64,000 nt of DNA, from positions 2,728,001-2,792,000 of the forward strand of contig NZ_CP126257.1 of NCBI RefSeq assembly GCF_003234175.2, read 5' to 3'. The notes beneath the pieces are model-generated. The model worked only from the letters and a program-made list of their open reading frames with translations. It had not been told where the DNA came from and made no database searches. Shown here piece after piece: positions 33,803 to 42,278 of this stretch; the first letter of the stretch is position 1, and each line of letters opens with the position of its first letter. Made by a program: the position numbers and the translations under genes. Source of the DNA: Curtobacterium sp. MCSS17_007 (GTDB taxonomy: Bacteria > Actinomycetota > Actinomycetes > Actinomycetales > Microbacteriaceae).

Positions 33803-34819
33803 ATGGCGAACGACATCACCTTCAGCATCAGCAGGACACGCTTCGACGAGGACTACTCGCCCGCCGAGAACTCCCGTCTGACCACCAACTTCGCCAACCT
33901 GGCCCGCGGGGAGCACCGCCAGCAGAACCTCCGCAACGCGCTCGCGCTGATCGACGAGCGCTGCAACGACCTGGCCGGGGACCCGGACGGTGACCGCTAC
34001 CGGGTCGAGCTCGACATCGTGTCGGTCACGATGCAGTTCGAGGACGGCGGACAGGTCGAGCGCTTCCCGCTGATCGAGGTCCTCGACGTCACGATCGTCG
34101 ACCAGCACTCCGGCGAGCGCCACCACGGCATCGTCGGCAACAACTTCTCGTCGTACCTCCGCGACCACGACTTCGCCGTCCGTCTGCCGTCCGCATCCTC
34201 GCTCCCCGCGGACTTCGGGCTGCTGCACGGGCAGCTCTTCCAGCACTTCCTGCGGTCCGACGCGTTCCGGTCGCAGTTCGACGCGGAGCCCGTCGTCTGC
34301 ATCAGCGTCTCGACGAGCCAGACCTACCGGCAGACCGGGTTCGTCCACCCGGTCCTCGGCGCGGAGTACGCGCACGAGCACTCGTCGCTCACCGACGACT
34401 ACTTCGGTCGGATGGGGATGCAGGTCCGGTACTTCATGCCGCCTGGGGCAAAGGCGCCGCTCGCCTTCTACTCGAGGGGCGACGTCGTCAGCGACTACTC
34501 GGACCTCCAGCTCATCGGCACGATCGCCACCATGGAGACGTTCCAGAAGATCTACCGCCCGGAGATCTACAACGCGAACGAGGTCGCGCCGAGTGTGTTC
34601 CGCCCGACGCTCGAGCACGACGACTGGACGTCGACCGGCATCGCCTACGACCGCGAGGAACGCAGCCGCCTCGGCGTCACGCAGGGCCGATGGACCGAGG
34701 AGCACCTCGTGACGCCGCACCGCGACTTCCTGGACCGCTGGCTCGCCGACCAGACCACCCCGGCTGGCCACAACACCCTCGCCGAGCAGCCGGCCACCCG
34801 CGCTGCCCTCACCCACTGA
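33803..34819 (+). CDS. mesX: MesX-like protein (DUF1852)
   Basis: 338 aa. The N-terminus MANDITFSISRTRFDEDYSP and motifs RGEHRQQNLRNALALIDERC, SYLRDHDFAVRLPS and TGFVHPVLGAEY are typical of DUF1852. DUF1852 proteins, named MesX, are needed by the oxygen-dependent core methionine synthase MesD. The mesD gene follows after 20 bp, which supports the call strongly. Cytoplasmic. ATG 33803 is used; the protein has the usual length for the family. Confidence 0.9.
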   Translation: MANDITFSISRTRFDEDYSPAENSRLTTNFANLARGEHRQQNLRNALALIDERCNDLAGDPDGDRYRVELDIVSVTMQFEDGGQVERFPLIEVLDVTIVDQHSGERHHGIVGNNFSSYLRDHDFAVRLPSASSLPADFGLLHGQLFQHFLRSDAFRSQFDAEPVVCISVSTSQTYRQTGFVHPVLGAEYAHEHSSLTDDYFGRMGMQVRYFMPPGAKAPLAFYSRGDVVSDYSDLQLIGTIATMETFQKIYRPEIYNANEVAPSVFRPTLEHDDWTSTGIAYDREERSRLGVTQGRWTEEHLVTPHRDFLDRWLADQTTPAGHNTLAEQPATRAALTH

Positions 34820-34839
34820 CCGACTGGACCTCCACGCGC

Positions 34840-35889
34840 ATGAGCACGCTCCTCCCCACCTCGATCGTCGGCAGCCTGCCGAAGCCCTCTTGGCTCGCCG
34901 AGCCCGAGCGCCTCTGGTCCCCCTGGCTGCTCGAGGGAGACACCCTCGTCGAGGGCAAGCAGGACGCCCTGCGATCCGCCGTCCACGAGCAGGAGCGCAA
35001 CGGCATCGACATCGTCAGCGACGGCGAGCAGACCCGCCAGCACTTCGTCACGACGTTCATCGAGCACCTCGACGGCATCGACCAGGAGCGCAAGGAGACC
35101 GTCCGCATCCGCGACCGCTACGACGCCGCGGTGCCGACCGTCGTCGGCGCCGTCAGCCGCCCGAAGCCGGTCTTCGTGGACGACGCGAAGTTCCTGCGCG
35201 CACAGACCGACCGCCCGATCAAGTGGGCGCTCCCCGGCCCGATGACCATGATCGACACCCTGTCCGACCAGCACTACAAGAGCCGCGAGAAGCTGGCGTG
35301 GGAGTTCGCCACGATCCTCAACCAAGAGGCGCTCGAGCTGCAGGAGGCCGGCGTCGACGTCATCCAGTTCGACGAGCCCGCCTTCACCGTCTTCCACGAC
35401 GAGGTGCAGGACTGGGGCGTCGCCGCGCTCGAGCGCGCTGCCGAGGGCCTGCGCGCCGAAACCGTCGTGCACATCTGCTACGGCTACGGCATCGAGGCGA
35501 ACAACAAGTGGAAGGAGACCCTCGGCGCCGAGTGGCGGCAGTACGAGCAGTCCTTCCCGCTCCTGCAGCAGTCGTCGATCGACATCGTCTCCCTCGAGTG
35601 CATCCACTCCCACGTCCCCCTCGAACTCGTCGAGCTCATCCGCGGGAAGAAGGTCATGCTCGGCGCGATCGACGTCGCCACCGAGCAGGTCGAGACGCCG
35701 GAGGAGGTCGCCGCGGTCCTCCGCCGTGCACTCGACCACGTCGACGCCGACAAGCTCATCCCGAGCACGAACTGCGGCATGGCGCCGCTGGCGCGTGGGG
35801 CGGCCCTGCAGAAGCTCGGCGCGCTCTCCGCCGGCGCGGACATCGTGCGGGCCGAGCTCGCGAACGTCGCGGTGCCGGCAGCGCTGTAG
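34840..35889 (+). CDS. mesD: Folate-independent core methionine synthase MesD
   Basis: 349 aa, the size of the MetE catalytic half without the N-terminal duplicated domain. Family features: TSIVGSLPKPSWLAEP start, VSDGEQTRQHF, WALPGPMTMIDTL, FDEPAF, zinc-ligand region VVHICYGYG and a C-terminal Cys in PSTNCGMAPL. MesD transfers a methyl group from a donor other than 5-methyltetrahydrofolate to homocysteine and works with MesX, encoded just upstream. A simple MetE-like label would miss this pairing. Confidence 0.9.
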   Translation: MSTLLPTSIVGSLPKPSWLAEPERLWSPWLLEGDTLVEGKQDALRSAVHEQERNGIDIVSDGEQTRQHFVTTFIEHLDGIDQERKETVRIRDRYDAAVPTVVGAVSRPKPVFVDDAKFLRAQTDRPIKWALPGPMTMIDTLSDQHYKSREKLAWEFATILNQEALELQEAGVDVIQFDEPAFTVFHDEVQDWGVAALERAAEGLRAETVVHICYGYGIEANNKWKETLGAEWRQYEQSFPLLQQSSIDIVSLECIHSHVPLELVELIRGKKVMLGAIDVATEQVETPEEVAAVLRRALDHVDADKLIPSTNCGMAPLARGAALQKLGALSAGADIVRAELANVAVPAAL

Positions 35890-35944
35890 CGGTGCGGGAC
35901 CGGCCTGGAGGCACGGCTCGATTCCGGTAGGCAGGTCACGTCCG

Positions 35945-36443
35945 TCAGTCCTGGCCGTCGAGGCTCATCTTGTCGAAGTCGCCTGCGACGCACAGCGAGC
36001 TGCCGTCGATCGTGTACCCGCGAGGATCCGCGCGGAAGTCGGACGACTCCACCGGGCCACCCCTACCCCGGACGCCGAGGATGGGGTCCTCACCGCCGGT
36101 CTGGTACCGCTCGGTCGTGACCCCGAGCTCCTTCCAGTGCCGCTCCACCGCCTCGACGTCGGCCCTCGGATCCGCGCTCGCTGAGCGGACCTCGGCGTAG
36201 ACGTACTGCACGCCCCCCCTGCCCCAGGCCGACGCCGCATTTCCCGAGCCGAGGGCCCTCACCGATCTCCCAGCCGTCCCCCACCACATCGGTCGATCCC
36301 TCGACGAAGCCGACGATCGACTGCTTCGCCTGCTCCGGGCTCTTCCCGATGCCGGCGCTGCAGCCAGCGAGAACGGCGGCGGCGAACAACGCAGCTCCTG
36401 CCGACCGCAAGACGGTGACGACCTTCCGCCGATTCAGATCCAT
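35945..36443 (-). pseudogene. Family A lipoprotein, frame broken in a 7-C/G run
   Basis: From ATG 36443 the protein starts with a lipoprotein signal (VLRSAGAALFAAAVLAGC) and reads KSPEQAKQSIVGFVEGS...GWEIGEGP up to the homopolymer at 36213-36219. After it the homologous part (VQYVYAEVRS, VTTERYQTGGEDPILGVRG.GGP) continues in another frame to the stop at 35945. With one G fewer (six) the frame is restored to 165 aa and aligns along its length with the family A proteins at 39511 and 32288. Last gene of the DUF1023 - family B - family A operon. Either off by slippage, decayed or a sequence error. Confidence 0.8.
36213..36219 (+). repeat. 7-bp C homopolymer at the frame break
   Basis: CCCCCCC on the plus strand (G7 in the coding strand). 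Loss of one base joins the two halves of the family A lipoprotein frame. A candidate slippage site. Confidence 0.85.
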
Positions 36444-36518
36444 GCGGGAACTCCTTCCAGAGCAGCTTGCACCCGCGGCGTCGGCCCGACCTCTCGATGG
36501 GCGACCCTGCTCGAGTGG

Positions 36519-37226
36519 TCAGCGTTGCCGGACAGCGTCGCCGTACTCCGGGAACGGCTCGTGAACACCGGGCTGTGACTCGTCGGGGAAGTCCGCGGGG
36601 TCGCGCAGTGCGATCGCCTCGATGAGCTCCGGCGCATCGCGCGCCCAGAACGCCTCGCTGTACACACCGAGCGAGTACTGCCCGTTCGGCCGCACACTCC
36701 AGGTCACCCACCATCCGTCGCCGGTGTCGGCCCTGACCTCGTGATCAGTCCCGACCTTCGCGCTGCTGGAGCGCCATCCCTTCTCGTCGAAGTAGCGCTG
36801 CATCGGTTCGAGGTCCTGCTCAGCGCCGGTCGCTCCGTCTGGCTCGATGATCCGGACCGCGCGGAAGGAGTAGGAGTTCTCCTTGGTCGCGCCCTTCGGC
36901 GCCTCGCCGAACGCGGCGTCGCCAGCAGGCAGCGGGCGGACGTCTCCACCGTTCCAGAACCACGTGCCACCCGAGATCTGCTCCTGCGCGGCGGCGAGGA
37001 CCTCCTGCCCGTGCTCGTAGCGCTCACCGGCCAACTCGAACTCCTCCTGCAACGAGAGATCGGCTACCTGCGCCTGCGTCTTGCCTGCTGCGTCTCGTGC
37101 GTCCTGTCCGGCCACGTCGTCTCCTCTGCTTGCGCCGCCCGAGGCGCATCCGGTCGTCGCGAGCACCACGGCTGCGAGCATGGTCACGATCGCGTGGCGC
37201 AGTCGGGGTCGAATCTCGACGATCAT
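36519..37226 (-). CDS. Family B lipoprotein beside DUF1023 hydrolase
   Basis: 235 aa. Signal peptide with lipobox ATTGC (Cys27), then EEFELAGERYEHGQEVL, TWFWNGGD, NSYSFRAVRI, EQDLEPMQRYF, DTGDGWWVTW and a DFPDESQPG..EPFPEYGD ending; these match the product of 85-747 along its length. ATG 37226 overlaps the stop of the DUF1023 gene (ATGA), so its translation is coupled to that hydrolase. That position, membrane anchoring and family expansion fit an immunity-type protein against an exported hydrolase (inference). The start is fixed by the signal peptide and overlap. Confidence 0.85.
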   Translation of the reverse strand: MIVEIRPRLRHAIVTMLAAVVLATTGCASGGASRGDDVAGQDARDAAGKTQAQVADLSLQEEFELAGERYEHGQEVLAAAQEQISGGTWFWNGGDVRPLPAGDAAFGEAPKGATKENSYSFRAVRIIEPDGATGAEQDLEPMQRYFDEKGWRSSSAKVGTDHEVRADTGDGWWVTWSVRPNGQYSLGVYSEAFWARDAPELIEAIALRDPADFPDESQPGVHEPFPEYGDAVRQR

Positions 37227-39068
37227 GGCCCCATCTTCCCGCCTGCGACGATCTGCGCCAGCGTCCTGAGCGTGGTCGAGTCCTGAGACAGGTACCCGAC
37301 GTCGTCCGAATCGGAGTCGTGCCACATGTCGTGACCCGTTACTCCTCTCGCACCCTCGACTGCTTCCGACGAGAACTCCTGCACGCCGTCGAAGCCGAGC
37401 GGATCAGCTCGGTTGGCGAAGCCCACCCACTGACCGACCGGCGCAAGCGGATCGTCCTTCGCGGCCGTCGCGTAGACGTGGCCAGCATGCACGTCCCCGA
37501 TCTCGGTCCCGTGCGGGAAGCCGACCGACCCGTAAGACACGAACGAGTCGACCTGATGCTCCGTCAACTGGAGCCCCTGCACCGCAGTGGTAGAGCCGTA
37601 CGAGTGCGCAGCAACTGTGAAGGTGTCAGGGGCATCTCCTGGCCTGCTGTCGAAGACACCGTCCACGAAGGAGGCCAGCTCCGCGGCGCCGGACTCCGAT
37701 CGGTTGGGTGCGCCCACCTCCAGCGGGCTCGGCGCGTGGTAGCCGACCCCGGAAACGACGGCGTAGGTCTGTTTCCGATCAACAGCGTGCGCTTCGCGCA
37801 ACAGTCCTTCGGCGGCCTGGACACGTTCGCCCATTCCAGCCACGTCCGATTCCATCCCTGGCACGTTCACCGTCACGTTGTTCGCCGTGTCGAGGTCCCC
37901 CAGCGACAGGGCGGCGACCAGCGCACCGTCGTGCACCCCGAATCCCACGAGCTGCGCCGTCTTGGACGTCTCAGGCCCGGGGAGGGTTTCCACACTGATG
38001 TCGGCCGCGTCGACGGCCTTCTGCAGCGCATCGACCTGTTCCTCGAAGTCCGACCGACCGACGCGCTGCCCACCGAAGCCCATGAGCATGTACACCCGCT
38101 CCGGATCCCGCACCGCCACCGCCAGCACGGCTCGAGACGCGATGTCCCGCTTCGCAGCAGGGATGCCGTCGAGGTTTGCGAACAGGTACTGCGTCGCCAG
38201 CGGCAAGGACTCGATGTAGGCGTCCGTCCGTCTGCGGGAGCCGCGCGTAGGCCGCGGCGACCTCAGCAGGGGTCAGGCCCGGCCGGAGCAGCGTGGACAG
38301 CGCTGGCGATCCGCTCACCGTTGCCACAGCGTCGAGCGTCAAGTCCGGAAGTGCGCCGCCACCAGCGCGGTCGAAGGCGTTCGCAATGCCTTCGATCCAG
38401 CTCGCCTCCAACGCGTTCTCAGCCAGTAGCTGGTCAAACCCCGCCACGATCGTCGAACCCTGGATCGGCACCCACGAGCAGGCCGAGCAGAAGCGGGCCC
38501 ATGCGTTCTTCACCTGGATCAGGTGCTGCGCAGTACTGTCGTCAGCTGCTCTGCTGGCCCCGGCGAACGTCAACAGCGCGTCGGGATCAGCGGAGGAAGT
38601 GCTCCCTGAGCTTCCGCCACCAGTGCGCGGGCGCGCCCTCGGCGCAAAGGCCGCCGTGACCGGAGTCGGTAGCACCGCGGTGTCGTCCGGGCGCGGATCA
38701 ACCACGCCGTCGATGTAGGCCGACGCCGCTGCGAGCGGGTCTCCGGAAGCGCGACGCTCCTCACGCTCCGCCTCCCTCGCCGCCCATGCACGCGAGTCCT
38801 GGACCCGCCGCCGCTCGGTGTCGGCCTCCTTCTTCGCTCGATCGATCGATGTCCGGAGGTCAGCGAAGAGACCGGCGAGGCGCTGCGCGTCCTCCGACCT
38901 GACCGTGCTGCCGGTCGTGAAGAGCGTCGCGTAGCGGCCGCGGAACTCCTCAACCGCTGCCTCGACCCGCACACGGTCTGCCATCGCCTGTGATCGCAGG
39001 TCCCCGGAAGCCCCGTCGGCAGCAGCGATGAGGGCATCGGCCGCCCCGTCATCGAACACGATCGTCAC
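37223..39068 (-). pseudogene. WXG/LXG-like plus DUF1023 alpha/beta hydrolase, frame broken by 4-nt duplication
   Basis: The first part (GTG 39068 on, with GGGG site) is a helical domain with coiled-coil AQRLAGLFADLRTSIDRAKK and a Trp-Ala segment, like WXG100/LXG export domains, then a Pro/Ser linker and another helical domain (AEVAAAYARLPQTD). At 38221-38232 the frame is lost; it continues in another frame as YIESLPLATQYLFANLDGIP, VYMLMGFG and the DUF1023 hydrolase with nucleophile AAHSYGST and C-terminal His. Removing one GACG unit restores a 613-codon protein exactly. DUF1023 proteins are serine hydrolases often fused to WXG-type domains. The downstream family B lipoprotein overlaps by ATGA. 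Confidence 0.8.
38221..38232 (+). repeat. Tetranucleotide CGTC x3 at the hydrolase frame break
   Basis: Three perfect CGTC units on the plus strand (GACG on the coding strand). Two units would keep the DUF1023 gene in frame, three break it. Confidence 0.9.
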
Positions 39069-39510
39069 GCACACCCCCGTGTGGATCGCAATCTGGTCCT
39101 CGACACTACTGAAGGACCGACGCCCTTGTTCGACCGAGCCCTGGGAGGGCATCGCGGATCACCGCCGCATCCCGCAGGAAGCCGGATGTGGGACGGACGA
39201 GATCGTGGGACCGTCGTCTCGGAGTCGCGAGCGTCCGGGTGGTACGACACGACGGGCCGTTCGAGCTCGAGAGTGACCGCAGGTGTCGCCCCGAGGAGTC
39301 CCTTCGTGACGCTCCTCCACTCCAGCAGCGGTGCCTCAGCGTGCGGTCCGACCGGCTCACGGATCGCTCGTCGACACCGTCTACTCGAAGGCTCGCGCCA
39401 CTGGCCAACCAGAACCCTGCCCTTCATCCCTCACGGCACTGGCGTCGTGGCACGCCCGGAGCAACGGTCTTCGCGCTCGGATCCGGTCTCACTAGGGTCG
39501 AGGCGTGGGG
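39069..39510. other. Gene-free stretch between divergent cassette genes
   Basis: 442 bp between the DUF1023 gene and the family A lipoprotein at 39511, which face away from each other. Short open frames exist on both strands but have no ribosome-binding site, domain or paralogue in the window. It should hold the promoters of both genes; no clear operator was seen. Confidence 0.6.
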
Positions 39511-40035
39511 ATGAGATCAGACATGACGGCGGCATGCCGACTGCCGCTCGACAGGATCACCGGCTCCGTGATGTCCGTCGCTGCCGCGGCGCTCGCGCTG
39601 ATGGGCTGCTCCGGAGGGAGCTCCCTGGAGAACGAGCAGACCCCCGACAAGGCGAAGGACGCAGTCGTCGTGATGGTCGACGATACAGCCAGTGCGGTCG
39701 ACGGCACGTGGTCAGTTGCGAGTGGACCAGCGGTCCAGGCTTGCAAGCGCGACGGCGGCGGACACGGCGCTGCATACTTCTACACGAAGATGCGCGAGCC
39801 GCGCGCCGGAGACCCATCGGACGACGTCGCCATCGTCGAACGGCTGTGGAAGGACAAGGGCCTCACGACCGAACGCTACGAGAGCGGAGGCGCTGACCCG
39901 ACGCTGGGCGTCCGGGGAACGGGCGGCCCGACGACGAGCATCGACTTCCTCGCCGACGAACGCGGGTACAGCCTCGACGCCGTCTCCGTCTGCACCGCTG
40001 GCGATGCAGAGGAGCTCCAGCGCAACGGCGAATGA
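39511..40035 (+). CDS. Family A lipoprotein
   Basis: 174 aa. A long signal (MRSDMTAACRLPLDR then VMSVAAAALALMGC, lipobox LMGC) is followed by PDKAKDAVVVMVDDTASAVDGTWSVASGP, C....GGGHGAAYFYTKMR, LTTERYESGGADPTLGVRGTGGPTTSIDF and a terminal Cys..GDAEELQRNGE. It is the intact relative of the products at 32288 and 35945. Membrane-anchored on the outside; function unknown. ATG 39511 is used; GTG 39505 and ATG 39523 are alternatives. Its stop overlaps an ATG that could start the next gene. Confidence 0.82.
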   Translation: MRSDMTAACRLPLDRITGSVMSVAAAALALMGCSGGSSLENEQTPDKAKDAVVVMVDDTASAVDGTWSVASGPAVQACKRDGGGHGAAYFYTKMREPRAGDPSDDVAIVERLWKDKGLTTERYESGGADPTLGVRGTGGPTTSIDFLADERGYSLDAVSVCTAGDAEELQRNGE

Positions 40036-40076
40036 CAGACCCGCGGAGCGTCAGGCACAGGGCGTTGACTACGCAC

Positions 40077-40502
40077 ATGATCACCAAGAGCACGATCCAC
40101 GAGATCGAGAACGCGCCCGTCAAGGACCGCGACGGCGCATCCGTCGGCAAGGTCGCGCAGGTGTTCCCCTCCACCGAGGACGGCAGCGCCGCGTTCGTCA
40201 GCGTCGCGACGGGGCTCCTCGGCGGGCACACCGTGCTCGTCCCGGTCGAGGACGCCACGTTCGACGGCACCGACCTGCACGTCGGCTACTCGAAGAGCGC
40301 GATCAAGGACGCACCCTCCCCGGGAGCCGGGAACACCTTGACCGAGACCCAGGCGAATGCCGTCCGCAAGCACTTCGGGCTGTCCCCGGCAGGCAAGGCG
40401 ACCGGCGACATGGGCGACCCGCGCGAGAACCTCGACCAGGCCGGTACCGGTCCGGCGGGCGCTGACGACACCGAGGGCGCGGGAGCGACGCCGCCGGCGT
40501 GA
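40077..40502 (+). CDS. PRC-barrel domain protein
   Basis: 141 aa. Residues about 1-75 match the PRC-barrel fold: APVKDRDGASVGKVAQVFPS, AAFVSVATGLLGGHTVLVPVEDATF. The C-terminal 50 residues are Gly/Ala/Asp-rich and likely disordered. Such proteins are linked to stress response or RNA metabolism without a known reaction. ATG 40077 fits the family start; ATG 40032, overlapping the lipoprotein stop (ATGA), would add 15 residues and is possible. Its end overlaps the RES gene. Confidence 0.78.
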   Translation: MITKSTIHEIENAPVKDRDGASVGKVAQVFPSTEDGSAAFVSVATGLLGGHTVLVPVEDATFDGTDLHVGYSKSAIKDAPSPGAGNTLTETQANAVRKHFGLSPAGKATGDMGDPRENLDQAGTGPAGADDTEGAGATPPA

Positions 40503-41011
40503 GCCGCACCAGGATGAGCGACGACCGAGACGTCTTCGCACCGGAGGTGCGAGGCACCTTCTTCCGCGCGGTGGACCCGCGCTTCCGCGCATCCGCCCTC
40601 GCGGGGTCACGGTCCGCAGGCCGGTACTCCCGTGCCGACGAGCCCACGCTGTACCTCAGCTCGTCCGTCGAGGGAGTGGAAGCAGCGCTGATGGCCCACC
40701 CGGGAACGCGTGCCACGGCGCCGGTGATCGTCGAGGTCGACGTGACGGCGCCCCGGATCGTCGACCTCCGCGAACCGGTTGCTCGCTCCGCAGCCGGGGT
40801 CGACCTCGAGGACGCGACCGCCCCGTGGCAGCAGGTCGTGGCTGACGGTGGCGCCCCGGCCTCGTGGCTCGTCCGGGATCGCCTCGTCGCACTCGGCGCC
40901 GACGGACTGATCGACCCGTCGAGGAAGCGCCCGGGCCTCTGGCACCTCGTGTTGTTCCGCTGGAACACCGACGGTGCCCCGCAGGTCCACATCCGGACAG
41001 GGGCCGGCTGA
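40499..41011 (+). CDS. RES domain protein (orphan toxin-like)
   Basis: 170 aa. GTFFRAVDPRFRAS with the conserved Arg, a Tyr in AGRYSRADEPTLYLSSSVEGVEAAL with Glu/Ser, and GADGLIDPSRKRPGLWHLVLF follow the RES fold, known from RES-Xre toxin-antitoxin pairs where RES degrades NAD. No Xre/ParS antitoxin gene is next to it; the upstream gene is a PRC-barrel protein whose stop overlaps the GTG 40499 start. ATG 40514 is an alternative. It may be a solitary or differently controlled RES enzyme. Confidence 0.72.
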   Translation: MSRTRMSDDRDVFAPEVRGTFFRAVDPRFRASALAGSRSAGRYSRADEPTLYLSSSVEGVEAALMAHPGTRATAPVIVEVDVTAPRIVDLREPVARSAAGVDLEDATAPWQQVVADGGAPASWLVRDRLVALGADGLIDPSRKRPGLWHLVLFRWNTDGAPQVHIRTGAG

Positions 41012-41089
41012 GACCGTTGCCGGGTTCGACGGCGCGCAGGTGGCACTGATACTTCGCCGTTCTCCGCCGGGGGCGCTAGCGTCGTCGGC

Positions 41090-41605
41090 ATGGACGGTGC
41101 GGTGGTGTTCCCGATGGCCCTCGAGGTCGGGGCCGCTGCTCTGGTCACGTGGCTGACGTGGCGGGCCGCCAACGGCTCCCTGCCACGGAACAGCCTCGCC
41201 GGCGTCCGGACGTCGGTCACGATGTCCAGCGAGGCGGCCTGGCGGATCGGCCATCGTGCAGCGCTGCGCCCGACGATCATCTCCGGCCTCCTCGTGACGG
41301 CGTGGTGCGCGATCAGCATCGGAGTTCCAGCACTCCACACACCTGCCGCCGTCCTCGTCGCCGCTGGTCTCCTCGTCGGTGGAGCACTCCTGTCCGTCCC
41401 GGCCGCCCACCGCGCCGTACGCCGAACGTTGCCCGAGGCTGGAGGCGACGGTTCTCACTCCGATGGCTCCCCCGCGACCCCGTCGTCATCGAGCGCCACC
41501 GACCTGGACCCGCGAGCTGTCCGCCGGTACCGCGAAGACCACCCGGGGACCACCCTCATGCAGGCTGCGGAGGCCGTCGCCCGTCTCGAACGGGAGGGAC
41601 ACTGA
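41090..41605 (+). CDS. SdpI/YhfL family membrane protein
   Basis: 171 aa. About three helices; the loop RNSLAGVRTSVTMSSEAAWRIGHRAA is the SdpI signature. B. subtilis SdpI gives immunity to the SdpC peptide and signals to SdpR, but many homologues have unknown roles. A cytoplasmic tail of about 60 residues (Ser-rich, then DLDPRAVRRYREDHPG) ends the protein. No sdpC-like gene is seen. Confidence 0.8.
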   Translation: MDGAVVFPMALEVGAAALVTWLTWRAANGSLPRNSLAGVRTSVTMSSEAAWRIGHRAALRPTIISGLLVTAWCAISIGVPALHTPAAVLVAAGLLVGGALLSVPAAHRAVRRTLPEAGGDGSHSDGSPATPSSSSATDLDPRAVRRYREDHPGTTLMQAAEAVARLEREGH

Positions 41606-41626
41606 CGACGCCGGTACGGTCGAACG

Positions 41627-42184
41627 ATGCTGTGCACGTGGGTGTCCCATCCCGAGGTGATCGTCGACCCAGCCGTCCGGATCCAGGACTGGGGCCTGTC
41701 GCCGGCCGGAAGCGCCCGTGCAGCACGCGTCGCGGCGCTGTTCCCCCAGCCCCTCCGCATCGTCAGCAGCAGCGAGCGGAAGGCCCTCGACGCCGCGGAG
41801 ATCATCGCCGGACAGTGGGGCACGGGGTTCGAGGTCGACGAGGACCTCGGCGAGATGGACCGGAGCGCAACCGGCTACCTCGACCCGAGCGCGTTCGAAC
41901 CGACCGTCGACGCGTTCTTCGCCGAACCGCAGCGGTCCGTCCGCGGCTGGGAACGCGCGATCGACGCCCAGAGCCGTGTCGAGCGCGCGGTCCGACGCAT
42001 CGCGGCACAGACGCCCGAGCGGGGCATCGCGTTCATCGCCCACGGCGGGGTCGGCGCGCTCCTGCTGGCGAGCCTTCGACGCGAGCGCATCAGCCGCGCA
42101 CTCGATCAGCCCGCGATGGGGAGTTCCTTCACCTTCGACCCACTCGACTGGACGGCACTGTCGCCGTGGGAGCACATCCGCTGA
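41627..42184 (+). CDS. Histidine phosphatase family protein with altered RHG motif
   Basis: 185 aa. SSERKALDAAEIIA and FIAHGGVGALLL match histidine phosphatases (second His and the Arg/Glu positions). The normal N-terminal RHGE is replaced by SHPEV at residue 7, so the first Arg and Gly are missing; activity may be altered. ATG 41627 is the only reasonable start. It follows the sdpI-like gene by 21 bp, so they may be cotranscribed. Confidence 0.8.
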   Translation: MLCTWVSHPEVIVDPAVRIQDWGLSPAGSARAARVAALFPQPLRIVSSSERKALDAAEIIAGQWGTGFEVDEDLGEMDRSATGYLDPSAFEPTVDAFFAEPQRSVRGWERAIDAQSRVERAVRRIAAQTPERGIAFIAHGGVGALLLASLRRERISRALDQPAMGSSFTFDPLDWTALSPWEHIR

Positions 42185-42278
42185 AGCGGCGCGTGGGTCG
42201 GTCAGCCCGGACCCGACAACGGTTCAACCGGTCGACGGCAGTACCCTGACCTGCAGGGGAACACGAGGGGGGAAACAG

